This document shows positions 54,601 through 61,253 of a DNA stretch of 64,000 bases, piece after piece. The stretch's first letter is position 1. The number at the start of each line of letters is the position of its first letter. The DNA lies in contig NZ_FUZK01000002.1 of assembly GCF_900166985.1 (NCBI RefSeq), positions 1 to 64,000 on the forward strand, read 5' to 3'. A model generated the notes under the pieces. That model was not told the DNA's origin. It saw only the letters and a list, made by a program, of their open reading frames with translations, and did no database searches. Position numbers and translations under genes: made by a program. The stretch is from Acholeplasma oculi. GTDB lineage: Bacteria; Bacillota_I; Bacilli_A; Acholeplasmatales; Acholeplasmataceae.

Positions 54601-54914
54601 CTTTGATGTGCTTGTGATGTACTTATATTAATATCAAAGGGGTCCTCATATATTAGAGAAAACTCAACATCATTATTAAACTGAGTGTCTGATAAGATTA
54701 ACAATCTATACTTTGTACTCAATATGTTTTTTTCATTTTTGAAGGTACCAATACTTATCTTTAAAAATAGGTGATTATTTTTGTCTGTTGAAGGTAGTGG
54801 ATTAATGGAACCAATTGAATTTATTTGATCTCCACTAATGACGTTATGATGATATAAAACACTAGTTGATGAAATTGGTAGTTCTGAATATTTACTTATA
54901 ATAAATTTACTCAT
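48663..54914 (-). CDS. RHS/YD-repeat polymorphic toxin-type protein
   Basis: A 2083-aa protein without a signal peptide. Residues ~1-170 resemble a DNRLRE-type beta sandwich; ~530-690 look like a carbohydrate-binding sandwich. YD repeats occupy ~690-1060 and ~1490-1800. Two LamG/concanavalin-like domains lie at ~1090-1230 and ~1330-1480 (NPGEWHMVTFVWQQNQIKIY). The RHS core end is canonical: QTRYYDPEVGRWLSIDHIAY, then GLNLYAYCGNNPVMYSDPSG near 1875. After it come ~100 hydrophobic residues and a 60-residue tip with FHTHGH (2038-2043) and EWHWQLQKW (2054-2062). The tip may be a nuclease or other toxin; this is not proven. Its ATG shares the end of the Mur-like gene upstream. AT content is like the neighbours. 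Confidence 0.92.
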   Translation of the reverse strand: MSKFIISKYSELPISSTSVLYHHNVISGDQINSIGSINPLPSTDKNNHLFLKISIGTFKNEKNILSTKYRLLILSDTQFNNDVEFSLIYEDPFDINISTSQAHQRVNQSNQYLIGKSHVNYFNESNTGYIEFELTNHVISKLKTSDNHIHMRISNNSSEKFYLINPDIVHSDLSAYGGELNTSSHFDGLVVTVSDPIKDTREVLGINEGGNCLIDYVSGDFLHMLPEIGNTSHALSNTINQNKSNLLSSLFYTIKTNITQSILVDYLGNENVYRTLHPNDLKGLYGIEVDPSVYLADFNIKDFSYAVNMANDNNVVIKFPNGFSLKLFHAGQIDMFGHKIFRLEWIKNKNIPIIEVDWSHTNQAIIHKEDEVTIISFFDTKIDSIEIPKWHRKYQMVYEQIQNKYYLKEIRHYNQDELGDVLVDKQTITYDGNKYLSTVNLADYLVLYTYTNNKLTRIQMGSLEEENNSYDFEYYPLDKYTKISNEQGKSNQVYYSQLGQKTLVTDGENHRIFESYKASNGDETLTRKEIIDLNKNDIEKSEYQLIQGNLIDGWEGFGENQLSDFLVNNTFFPDIIGHTVVNFKGRQNEVREFKTKVFPSDRQIGDEWFFSAWVKADMIDLDTAQLKITIHNASGSEEVKYFDFDKKIKDWQIITGYFKCENRYQSITCAFSYKGKNNLKLGKVKLYKQKINELYEFNERNQIEKINVDGEFVEYVYDKEKIIKAITASGRVFDYTYDDNSNILSIRDLTTQFKVESTYEDNLLIKETTTSDEGFVSTSSYEYDEKGLVIKTIDGDGFTQNFLYDKYGRLIQTQDASGIVHQKKYNMKNQITNYRYQLNENNDGGIFEYGVNGNLYKLNTKNEMHYEFDSSLNGNRLNEVSIGGITLESRNYGTGNLKNTLLSNQYGSSNNQFKYEYNEKGQIIKKKYNENDLVNISYADDQLIIVTDVPNNQSKELCFDDSQKIIKEINKVNGVEKGVFSYAYDDKDSIIKKAFSSENQTISYDYNHSYDFKKNNLNSYLEKISIQYLNDYLRVNNSHKTIYSDNNLLALSAIEYISDINQNVMRLNDKSSCIVMDANQINKNRVDQTKYSDLTFSKNDWISGFVNNKIIYGWIRVSGENLEDKEILRMGQLALYLDTNLRVKLKHNSNEMLTQIVVNKDVWFMISLRLTQTEAIVTVNNHDERFAVNYKSSQADFISIGNYPASNPTQIYLDNKYFELSDLVIDVLYMGYGTSNVTTNCLRLMYFEGERYLNQPQNILATQTSYFNASLYEGSEVFSLNGSTLSSKGRKPSKYQYSNPNQNGYKLKQFKYDDDLLRYVYTSFSKENNEGPELVYTLDLKQQGTMNVFIKPEETTLTTTRTILSLISPENNVVFNLFMDYTSRLRFSLLGTTYGTTYIVNPGEWHMVTFVWQQNQIKIYVNHQLVHQQTVNAFDFSNTALYIGSRGGADYPFRHLEGYIEMFSVWDITLTTEHLEKLYTEGLPIMFESKVDSKGRPVENIIYSLENTFTKTYGYHDEIYTENNENKIKLGKVPVSETSSVGTKVNYKYDEYFNVVEKEYLDISNKAIKVVYYVYDGLKRLSKEIVNHVTIDMTNPNEPIRNETCDYAYEYLYDQNGNILKKTQINGIAVTYEDTYIYDETIKDRLNRITRRKNNQTTTYYELTYDPNNQFWPSQIFKDNTNHQLLWQGPQLMSLGHYQYQYNENGIRVKKTGGGVNIKYDVDGTQVIRSTDLNNNKTMLYHFDQNGQLIGLNYSGKDYVYQRNILGEIYGIMDLNGKQIIQYSYNAYGVPSITFGTYLNSSETTIASDIAEFNIYLYKGYIYDQETNLYYCQTRYYDPEVGRWLSIDHIAYLDSESIGGLNLYAYCGNNPVMYSDPSGNFPILAILSLVTIVGMVLTVGGVVTKNNTVTAIGLTMIAIPALITGGLALVSGIATGATLTGVIGGGTLLAGLGTGAFATAEFQEASGNGNWIIDSTGMSEGLYNGLMLSIAAIATMGTIASSISYSFNIKSISKFGKYGDYYGMKFQTGAGKTHVLSFHTHGHKVAKGIKSIPEWHWQLQKWNPYVGKTSGTIARWIWWSLAR

Positions 54915-56347
54915 TATTTTTCTCCCTTATATTTGATTAATTGCTTAACAATATCTGAATCTAAATGAAGTACTCTATCTACACGGTTGATACACATAAC
55001 TCTACGGTTTCCCCTACCAGTAATCAAAATTACATCATTTTCTTTAGCATTTAGTACAGCTTCTCTTATAGCAGTGGTTCTATCAGCAATTTTTTTGACT
55101 TTAGAGGCATCTTTGATAAATGATGCCTGATATTCTAATAAATCATTAACATCCATTGCACCATTATCATTTGAAGTTATATAAATATGATCTGCATGAT
55201 TTTGTGCGTAGTTATACGCAAACTCAACAGCGTATTCCTTCTCACTGATATAGGCTTGATTAGAAAACTCTTGTACCCAAGATTTATATCCCAATCCAGA
55301 AGCACCCATCACAACATGAATATGATTAATCTCATTATTGTTTCTATATTTAGAAAGCTGCTCAAGATTTGGAGAAAGTGATCTAGTTACTATAATGGTT
55401 TTATTATTGAACTTATAAACTTCATCTACGCCAGGAACATTAAATAATTTTATAAAATTATTAAACTGTTCATAGTCAAATACACCCAGTGTTTCTAATG
55501 CTGCCACTACACATGTTAAATTCAATCCATTATGTGGAAATAATAAATTTGTTTCTATTTCGTATGCTTTGTTGCTGGTTTTAATTGTAAATTTCAAACC
55601 GTTAATCGTGTCAAAAGTTTGTCCTGCTGTTAACAAATAATCAATCTTTGATGGGTTAATACCTCGCTTGTTCATCACATAATTTGACATGAATGTAACT
55701 TTTTTATTTGCGTTAATATCGTACAAATCATCAAAAAGTACCTTGTCATCTACTCCAAATATACATATAGTATTATCCTCATTATTGATTTCTTGAAAAA
55801 ATTTCTTCTTAATTTCAACATAATTAGAATAAAAAAACTTATTGTGTGTTGGATTAATGTTTGTGATGATTCTTAAATCAAATGGTATTTCTTTAGTCAA
55901 ACCTTTTTCAATCGCACGCTCATTTACTTCTAACACTAAATAATCTGCATTATATGCATATGCTTCCTCAATAGCATTTAAAAGCATTTGCTCATCAATT
56001 AATGGATTTTCTACTGCTTCATCTGGCTTTTTAAAGGATGAGGGTGAATCAATAGATACACTAGAGTATAACACTGATTTAAAACCTTTAAATTTCAAAA
56101 AATTATGGATAATATATGCGACACTTGATTTTCCATGGCTACCTGTTACACCAATCAATTTAATCTCTTTACCATTGTCTTCTAATGTTTTTATTTCGAT
56201 ATTATCATTCAAAAAAACATCTTTAAATATCGAATTTAATTTTCTTATGTCTCCAATTTTCTTTTCGCCAAACGTATGTTCAAAACTTTTTGTTGGATGA
56301 ACTGTGTTAAATTGTCTCAATTTGCTTCTTAAATTATCTAATTTCAT
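54914..56347 (-). CDS. MurE-like Mur ligase family protein with diverged active site
   Basis: A 477-aa protein with all three Mur ligase domains. The ATP loop GVTGSHGKSSVAYI is at residues 66-79. LVLEVNERAIEKG stands where MurE has MEVSSHAL..GR, ITNINPTHNKFF for TNL..DHLDYH, and CIFGVDDK for the NADD segment. The C-terminal domain has DRTTAIREAVLNAKENDVIL and ITGRGNRRV, close to MurE. Key MurE motifs are changed: PGR is PGV, DYAHTP is VTRSLSP, and DNPR is NDNGA. So ATP binding is likely, but the UDP-MurNAc-peptide and amino acid sites are altered. It lies directly before the RHS gene. AGGAG precedes the ATG. Confidence 0.82.
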   Translation of the reverse strand: MKLDNLRSKLRQFNTVHPTKSFEHTFGEKKIGDIRKLNSIFKDVFLNDNIEIKTLEDNGKEIKLIGVTGSHGKSSVAYIIHNFLKFKGFKSVLYSSVSIDSPSSFKKPDEAVENPLIDEQMLLNAIEEAYAYNADYLVLEVNERAIEKGLTKEIPFDLRIITNINPTHNKFFYSNYVEIKKKFFQEINNEDNTICIFGVDDKVLFDDLYDINANKKVTFMSNYVMNKRGINPSKIDYLLTAGQTFDTINGLKFTIKTSNKAYEIETNLLFPHNGLNLTCVVAALETLGVFDYEQFNNFIKLFNVPGVDEVYKFNNKTIIVTRSLSPNLEQLSKYRNNNEINHIHVVMGASGLGYKSWVQEFSNQAYISEKEYAVEFAYNYAQNHADHIYITSNDNGAMDVNDLLEYQASFIKDASKVKKIADRTTAIREAVLNAKENDVILITGRGNRRVMCINRVDRVLHLDSDIVKQLIKYKGEK

Positions 56348-56349
56348 TA

Positions 56350-56964
56350 TTAATCTCCTGTTGGTTGTGAACTTGAGTGAACAATTAGTATTCCAAATTT
56401 AATTATTCCTATTTGATGAATGAGTGCTTGTTCTTTATATATTTTAAATTCAGGTTCAAAAATTGTAGTTTGACCAGGACTGTTCACTAAACCAACCACA
56501 TGAAAGCTTACCTTATTAATTATCTTCCCTGAAGAATCTCTAACATGTGTGATACTTGGTTCAATTGTATAACCTTGATAGTTAGTAGTTTTTAGGTAAA
56601 TTTCTTTATTGGAATATATATAAAATGGGCGATTCGCCATCATATGTTGACTATGATCAACTCCTGTTTCCATAACTGCCGTTTGATAAAAGTCTAATTC
56701 ATATATATCCGCATAGTAATCATATGGTCCTGAAGCAATAACCTCAGTTACCACTTGATTATTTGAATCTAACCAATCACTTATGAATAGGTACGATACA
56801 TCATTAGTAATTGGATCTATTTTATAGTGTTCTTCACCATTGAGCGTAGGTACAAATATTCTTTCATTTATTCTGCATCTTACTGCTTTGTAAATCAAAC
56901 CCTCACTGTCTATAAAGTTTATAACTGCATATTTTTTATTTGGTTCATTAAAGAAAAATCCCAT
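56350..56964 (-). CDS. Unknown protein of the RHS island (204 aa)
   Basis: Predicted mostly beta, with no signal peptide or membrane helix. Blocks include MGFFFNEPNKKYAVINFIDS, RCRINERIFVPTLNGEEHY, DISDW-like FISDWLDSNNQVV, and FYIYSNKEIYLKTTNYQGYT. It ends in IIKFGILIVHSSSQPTGD. No family recognised. Start at 56964 (M3 of the open frame) is preferred because GGAG is seven bases upstream. It sits two bases before the MurE-like gene and 27 after the holin-like gene, so it is part of the same operon. An adaptor or baseplate-like role is conceivable but unsupported. Confidence 0.6.
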   Translation of the reverse strand: MGFFFNEPNKKYAVINFIDSEGLIYKAVRCRINERIFVPTLNGEEHYKIDPITNDVSYLFISDWLDSNNQVVTEVIASGPYDYYADIYELDFYQTAVMETGVDHSQHMMANRPFYIYSNKEIYLKTTNYQGYTIEPSITHVRDSSGKIINKVSFHVVGLVNSPGQTTIFEPEFKIYKEQALIHQIGIIKFGILIVHSSSQPTGD

Positions 56965-56991
56965 TTCCATTCTCCATTCTGTTTTTTCTAT

Positions 56992-57417
56992 TCATTTATG
57001 ATCATTAATATATGTTCTAAACGGACTCTTTACACCTGATTCTAAGTCGTTTTTTTCAGCTTCCAAACTAGATGTTTTTATTGTTTGATCCTCAGTTTTA
57101 AAATAATTTATGTTTTTTGTTAATTGAATTAAATTCAATATTTTCCCATGTATCTCATCATACTTAAAATCAATTTTTAACTCTTGAGCAAAGTGTTTTA
57201 GTCTATCTAGTACAAATGATTCTTTAGTATTTCCATCTACCATAAACTGCTCAGCTAATATCATTAATCGTTCTAATTCTGATTCTAATAATTTTGAGTC
57301 ATTCATGATTTTTAATTCCTTAACTCTCTTAATATATTTCACAACATACGTTATACTCGATACTAGAAAGATGATAATCGTTGAAGCATAACTTAAAATC
57401 ATTTCAATTTGGTTCAT
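56992..57417 (-). CDS. LLH-family holin-like protein
   Basis: A 141-aa protein with one N-terminal membrane helix (LSYASTIIIFLVSSITYVV), a basic stretch, then a coiled region. LLESELERLMILAEQFMVDG and NTKESFVLDRLKHFAQELKI match the layout of LLH-type phage holins (helix, then L..AE..f..G..K...V...L). Holins open the membrane to release phage enzymes or toxins. It lies two bases after the short Mur-like gene, with GGAG before the ATG. No endolysin is nearby. The holin family call is moderately sure; its function here is inference. Confidence 0.68.
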   Translation of the reverse strand: MNQIEMILSYASTIIIFLVSSITYVVKYIKRVKELKIMNDSKLLESELERLMILAEQFMVDGNTKESFVLDRLKHFAQELKIDFKYDEIHGKILNLIQLTKNINYFKTEDQTIKTSSLEAEKNDLESGVKSPFRTYINDHK

Positions 57418-57418
57418 C

Positions 57419-58453
57419 TTAATTCTCCATATCTCTTAATATTTTTGATATTTTTTCTTGTGTCAAAATTATTAGAATCTCATTTTTCTTAATACTTTTG
57501 TAAATTTTTTTATTATAGTGACTCGAGTTGTCAAAACACTCAAATAAATAAACACCTTGTTGAACTAAAGTTCTAGATAGAAGTTGTCCATTCTCTTCTA
57601 AACGCTTACTATCGTTCATAATATAAGTGTATTTACTCTTTTTTAACTCTAACATATCCTGACTTTCCGACCAAGTCTTTAAGCTGTGATGCATTGGTTC
57701 ATTCATCATAATCATCAGTTTATAGTTATAGCTTTTTGTTGTTCGAACTATGGCATCTATCAAATCTCTAAAATTATTTGATCTCTTATCCACAATCATC
57801 GTTCTTCTATTTCTAAAGTTAATACTTTGTATATGGCCATCCACTTGAATATTTCTAATTACTATTTGAATTTTTCTTACATTCAATAGTTCCATTGACT
57901 CTAATACAGCTATAGCACAAAGAATGTTTTCCGCATGTAGACTGGTGATCAAACTTGTTCTTAGAATTTGATTACCGTATTCTATTTTGAGACCATCTAT
58001 TGTATCTGAAGAAATCTTTAGTTTATAGTCAGAGGTATTATCTATACCAAAAGTTTTTATATTTTCCGCAACTAAGTGTGTTTGATTCATACAATTTGAG
58101 TTCACTATAATTTGACTACAATTATTTATAAACTTCTTTAAAAGGATATTCAATTGACCTATAGTTACATTATCAACTGCTTTATTTTTATAATAATTTG
58201 TTATCAGTAATACCTCACATTCAATCATTTCAAGCAAGTTTAGATGTTTAAATGATGTCTCTAATATTACTACCTGTATCCCTTCTAATTTATCCTTATC
58301 TATAATGTCTTGAATATTTTTTGGATTGTCCACCTCAATTATTTCTTCAAGTTTATACAGCTTAGTCCTATGTCTTATTTTTTTAAAATAATCAAACAAT
58401 ATTTTTGTTACAGATTTTTTTCCATATGATCCTGTGATAACAATAACTTTCAA
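57419..58453 (-). CDS. Short Mur ligase-like protein lacking the N-terminal domain
   Basis: A 344-aa protein beginning directly with the ATP loop VIVITGSYGKKSVTKILF (GSYGKKS at residues 8-14). It has the Mur central fold, with VVILETSFKHLN for the MExS segment, LLITNYYKNKAVDNV for TNL..DHLD, and ILCAIAVLESM for the N-A-A helix. A short C-terminal domain has IQSINFRNRRTMIVDKRSNN where MurE/CapB have PGR...DYAHNP. It lacks the UDP-binding domain, like CapB-type ligases. The start is TTG at 58453, with GGAGG eight bases before. It heads the RHS operon. Confidence 0.72.
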   Translation of the reverse strand: MKVIVITGSYGKKSVTKILFDYFKKIRHRTKLYKLEEIIEVDNPKNIQDIIDKDKLEGIQVVILETSFKHLNLLEMIECEVLLITNYYKNKAVDNVTIGQLNILLKKFINNCSQIIVNSNCMNQTHLVAENIKTFGIDNTSDYKLKISSDTIDGLKIEYGNQILRTSLITSLHAENILCAIAVLESMELLNVRKIQIVIRNIQVDGHIQSINFRNRRTMIVDKRSNNFRDLIDAIVRTTKSYNYKLMIMMNEPMHHSLKTWSESQDMLELKKSKYTYIMNDSKRLEENGQLLSRTLVQQGVYLFECFDNSSHYNKKIYKSIKKNEILIILTQEKISKILRDMEN

Positions 58454-58492
58454 CCCTTAATCCTCCCAAGTACTATATTTTTAATAATAATT

Positions 58493-58506
58493 TTGTTTAC
58501 AAACAA
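58493..58506. promoter_or_regulatory. Dyad operator candidate before the island operon
   Basis: TTGTTTACAAACAA is a perfect inverted repeat with a two-base centre, 40 bases before the start of the short Mur-like gene and over its likely -35. A regulator such as the HTH protein upstream could bind it. Confidence 0.4.
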
Positions 58507-58540
58507 CGAAGTTTATACACTCTACCTTTTATACGACAAA

Positions 58541-58580
58541 AACACTAAAAAGTTCTACCTACAAGAACTGTTTTAGCGTT
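58541..58580 (-). terminator. Terminator/attenuator hairpin before the island operon
   Basis: On the minus strand, CTAAAACAGTTCT pairs with AGAACTTTTTAG (one bulged base) and the flanks extend the stem. It is followed by GTTTTTGTCG. It could stop the HTH transcript or attenuate the operon. Confidence 0.55.
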
Positions 58581-58768
58581 ATTTCTATATCTTCATTTAA
58601 ATTGAACCTTATAACTTCATTGAAGGAAGTAATGGTATTACTAATATTTAATACGCTTACTATAAATATTGCATTAATTGCGTTGATTATCATAAAATCC
58701 CCATCAAGTACGACTTAACTGGATTTTAACATTGTATTAATACATCTTATCGGTAAATTTATTACCGA

Positions 58769-59011
58769 TTAAATTTCTTTTTTTTGTGATATATCACTTA
58801 TTTTTTTCATGAATTTTTCATATTTTTTTCTATAGTTGTATAGTGTTTTTATATCCAGTCCATATCTTTGACTGATCTCATCAAAGCAATCATATGTTTT
58901 ATCAATGTATAGAATACAAAATATTTTATGATGTATTGTACCATTATCAACATCATACAATTCATAGTATAATGAAACTATTTCAAGTATCTGTACATTT
59001 TCATTCTTCAA
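58769..59011 (-). CDS. Small HTH regulator of the RHS island, start possibly interrupted
   Basis: An 80-aa basic protein whose C-terminal half looks like a helix-turn-helix of the sigma region 4/ArpU type (FDEISQRYGLDIKTLYNYRK). The start listed is TTG at 59011, which lacks a good ribosome binding site. In the same frame 14 codons upstream is TTG (59053) with a perfect AGGAGG, but codon 4 after it is TAA (59044-59042). Either the gene has a nonsense mutation near its start, or the region is a tiny leader ORF. It may control the operon to its left. Confidence 0.5.
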   Translation of the reverse strand: MKNENVQILEIVSLYYELYDVDNGTIHHKIFCILYIDKTYDCFDEISQRYGLDIKTLYNYRKKYEKFMKKISDISQKKEI

Positions 59012-59105
59012 TATTGGTAAAAAATCCTTGATTTTTATATATTATTCTTGCAATTTATCCTCCTAATAGATTAACCAATACCTCCAACAATATGTTTTTC
59101 TCTCA

Positions 59106-59119
59106 TATAAACGTTTTCA
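59106..59119. promoter_or_regulatory. cre-like operator upstream of the RHS-island regulator
   Basis: TATAAACGTTTTCA (reverse TGAAAACGTTTATA) differs from the CcpA consensus at a single defined position. It is about 95 bases before the HTH gene. Confidence 0.5.
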
Positions 59120-59314
59120 CATTGAGTTCAATATTTAAATAAATTGCGTAAATCTTCTATTCATTAAAAGAAATTTCAAGGACATTAATTCGTAATTCTT
59201 AGAAGTTCAATAAGTATTTTGGAATTCCATGAAGTTATTCTTTGTTGATTACATTGTTAATGATAAAAAATTTAAAACAAAACTATATGAACAAATACTC
59301 CGGTACAGCAAACA

Positions 59315-59348
59315 AAAAAAGTAGACCTTTATTAATGTCTACTTTTTT
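59315..59348. terminator. Terminator after sufB
   Basis: Perfect 12-bp stem AAAAAAGTAGAC/GTCTACTTTTTT with a ten-base loop, about 45 bases past the sufB stop, with T tracts on both strands. Confidence 0.88.
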
Positions 59349-59393
59349 GGGGTTCACATCATTGAATTCTTCTTTTTCATCTATTTGTATAAA

Positions 59394-60803
59394 TTAACCG
59401 ATGGAACCTTCCATTTCAAGTTTAATCAATTGATTTAACTCAACTGCATATTCCATTGGAAGTTCTTTTGCGAAAGGCTCAATAAAGCCCATAACAATCA
59501 TTTCTGTTGCTTCTGCTTCACTTAATCCACGACTCATTAGATAAAATAATTGTTCTTCTGAAATCTTAGATACAGTCGCCTCATGTTGTAAGAAAACATC
59601 TGAGTTTTTAATCACATTAATTGGAATTGTATCGGATGTAGATATATCATCTAAAATAATTGTGTCACATTCAATATTGGATTTACTACCTTTAGCACGT
59701 TTACCAAAAGAAACTTTTCCACGGTAATTTACTTTTCCACCACCACGAGATATAGACTTAGAAATAATATTGGATGTTGTATTAGGTGCTACGTGAATCA
59801 TTCTAGCACCTGCATCTTGCCACTGGTTTTTACCAGCAAAAGCAATTGATATCGTTGTACCCTTTGCATATTCTCCTAAAAGAATACAAGATGGATATTT
59901 CATATTCACGTTCGATCCAATATTTCCATCAATCCACTCCATATGTCCATTTTCATAGACATGTGCACGTTTGGTAACTAGGTTAATTACATTATTACTC
60001 CAGTTTTGAATGGTTGTATAACGACATGTTGCATCTTTTTTAACAATAATTTCAACGTTTGCAACATGTAGTGAATCCTTTTGATAGATTGGAGCGGTAC
60101 ATCCTTCAACATAGTTGACATATGCACCTTCATCCACAACAATTAATGTTCTTTCAAATTGACCCATTTGATCGGAATTGATTCTAAAATATGATTGAAG
60201 CGGTTTCGTTACTTTGACACCTTTAGGTACATAAATAAATGAACCTCCACTCCAAACAGCACTATTTAGTGCCGCATATTTATTATCATTACTTGGTACA
60301 ACCGTTCCAAAATATTCTTTTACAAGTTCAGGATACTCTCTTAATGCAGTGTCTGTGTCCACATAAATTACACCTAAGTTTTCTAATTCTTTTTGTGTAC
60401 TATGATATACAACTTCTGATTCAAACTGTGTTGTGACACCTGCTAAGTAATTTCTTTCTGCTTGTGGAATTCCTAAACGTTCAAACGTATCTTTAATTTC
60501 TTTAGGAACATCATCCCATGAGTTCATTGCACGGTCTGTTGCACGAATATAGTATGTAAATGAATCAAAATCAATAAAACTTAAATCGGGTCCCCATGTA
60601 GGATTTTTCAAGTTCATAAAGTTTTGATATGCCTTAACTCTATACTCTGTCATCCAAGCTGGTTCATTTTTAATTTTAGAGATTTCTCTTACGATATCTT
60701 CATTAATACCTTTACCCATATCAAATACAGGTTTTGATTCGGTTTTAAATCCAAATTGATAATCGCCTACGATTTCATCAATTTTCTTTTTATTATCATC
60801 CAT
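59394..60803 (-). CDS. sufB: Fe-S cluster assembly scaffold SufB
   Basis: Scaffold of the SufBCD complex, where Fe-S clusters are built. SufB blocks: [60 protein letters not shown] with the conserved Cys, and [20 protein letters not shown] near the C-terminus. Length 469 aa is usual. It overlaps sufU by eight bases and ends the operon. Confidence 0.96.
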   Translation of the reverse strand: MDDNKKKIDEIVGDYQFGFKTESKPVFDMGKGINEDIVREISKIKNEPAWMTEYRVKAYQNFMNLKNPTWGPDLSFIDFDSFTYYIRATDRAMNSWDDVPKEIKDTFERLGIPQAERNYLAGVTTQFESEVVYHSTQKELENLGVIYVDTDTALREYPELVKEYFGTVVPSNDNKYAALNSAVWSGGSFIYVPKGVKVTKPLQSYFRINSDQMGQFERTLIVVDEGAYVNYVEGCTAPIYQKDSLHVANVEIIVKKDATCRYTTIQNWSNNVINLVTKRAHVYENGHMEWIDGNIGSNVNMKYPSCILLGEYAKGTTISIAFAGKNQWQDAGARMIHVAPNTTSNIISKSISRGGGKVNYRGKVSFGKRAKGSKSNIECDTIILDDISTSDTIPINVIKNSDVFLQHEATVSKISEEQLFYLMSRGLSEAEATEMIVMGFIEPFAKELPMEYAVELNQLIKLEMEGSIG

Positions 60804-61242
60804 GATGTGTATCTCCTTTCAAAGGGAGTAACCCTTTTTCATAAGCTTTCCATGCAAGTGTTGCACATTTTATTCTTGCTGGAAACTGGTGAACAGATTG
60901 GAATGCAAGTACATCCCCATCCATTAATTGTTGATCAAAGGGTTCACCTTTAATCATTTCATAAAATTCAAGAATCGTTTCTAATGCTTTATCAATGGTT
61001 AAGCCAATTAATGTGGATGCTGCAACACTTGCTGATGCACAGCAAATACTACATCCTTTTCCTTGTTGTCTTAAATCTTTAATGACGCCATTTTCAACGA
61101 GTAGTTGTACGATTAAATCATCTCCACACGTTGGGTTATTCAATTGTACAGTTAAATATGTCTCATCATTAAGTAAACCCTTATGTTTTGGGTATTTATA
61201 GTGATCCATAATCACTTCTCTATAAAGCGTCTTTAAGTCCAT
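60796..61242 (-). CDS. sufU: SufU sulfur-transfer protein
   Basis: Zinc-containing partner that takes sulfur from SufS. The three conserved Cys are in [29 protein letters not shown] and [16 protein letters not shown], with the Asp ligand after the first. The SufU-type insert between the second and third Cys (residues ~85-125) is present, which separates it from IscU. Length 148 aa. Confidence 0.94.
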   Translation of the reverse strand: MDLKTLYREVIMDHYKYPKHKGLLNDETYLTVQLNNPTCGDDLIVQLLVENGVIKDLRQQGKGCSICCASASVAASTLIGLTIDKALETILEFYEMIKGEPFDQQLMDGDVLAFQSVHQFPARIKCATLAWKAYEKGLLPLKGDTHHG

Positions 61243-61253
61243 ATGATTTTCCT

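Larger units (their letters stand above)
58454..58768. other. Regulatory gap between the HTH gene and the Mur/holin/RHS operon
   Basis: Holds no gene. It contains a hairpin (58541-58580), a 14-bp dyad (58493-58506) and, near the HTH stop, the small stem TCGGTAA/TTACCGA (58749-58767). A possible operon promoter lies on the minus strand around the dyad (TTGTTT, 17 bp, TAAAAA), but it is weak. Confidence 0.45.
59012..59393. other. Non-coding stretch between the RHS island and suf operon
   Basis: Contains the upstream TTG/AGGAGG signals of the HTH gene, a cre-like site (59106-59119) and the sufB terminator (59315-59348). An open frame of 31 codons on the plus strand (59229-59324) has no ribosome binding site and no recognisable product. 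No tRNA or integrase site is seen. Confidence 0.5.

Noticed and set aside
48276-59064. Prophage
   Set aside because: Only a holin-like gene is phage-like. There is no terminase, capsid, portal, tail, integrase or lysis enzyme, and no attachment sites.
59229-59324. 31-codon open frame starting with ATG before the sufB terminator
   Set aside because: No ribosome binding site, no recognisable similarity, and it ends in the terminator stem. It could be a gene remnant, but nothing proves it.
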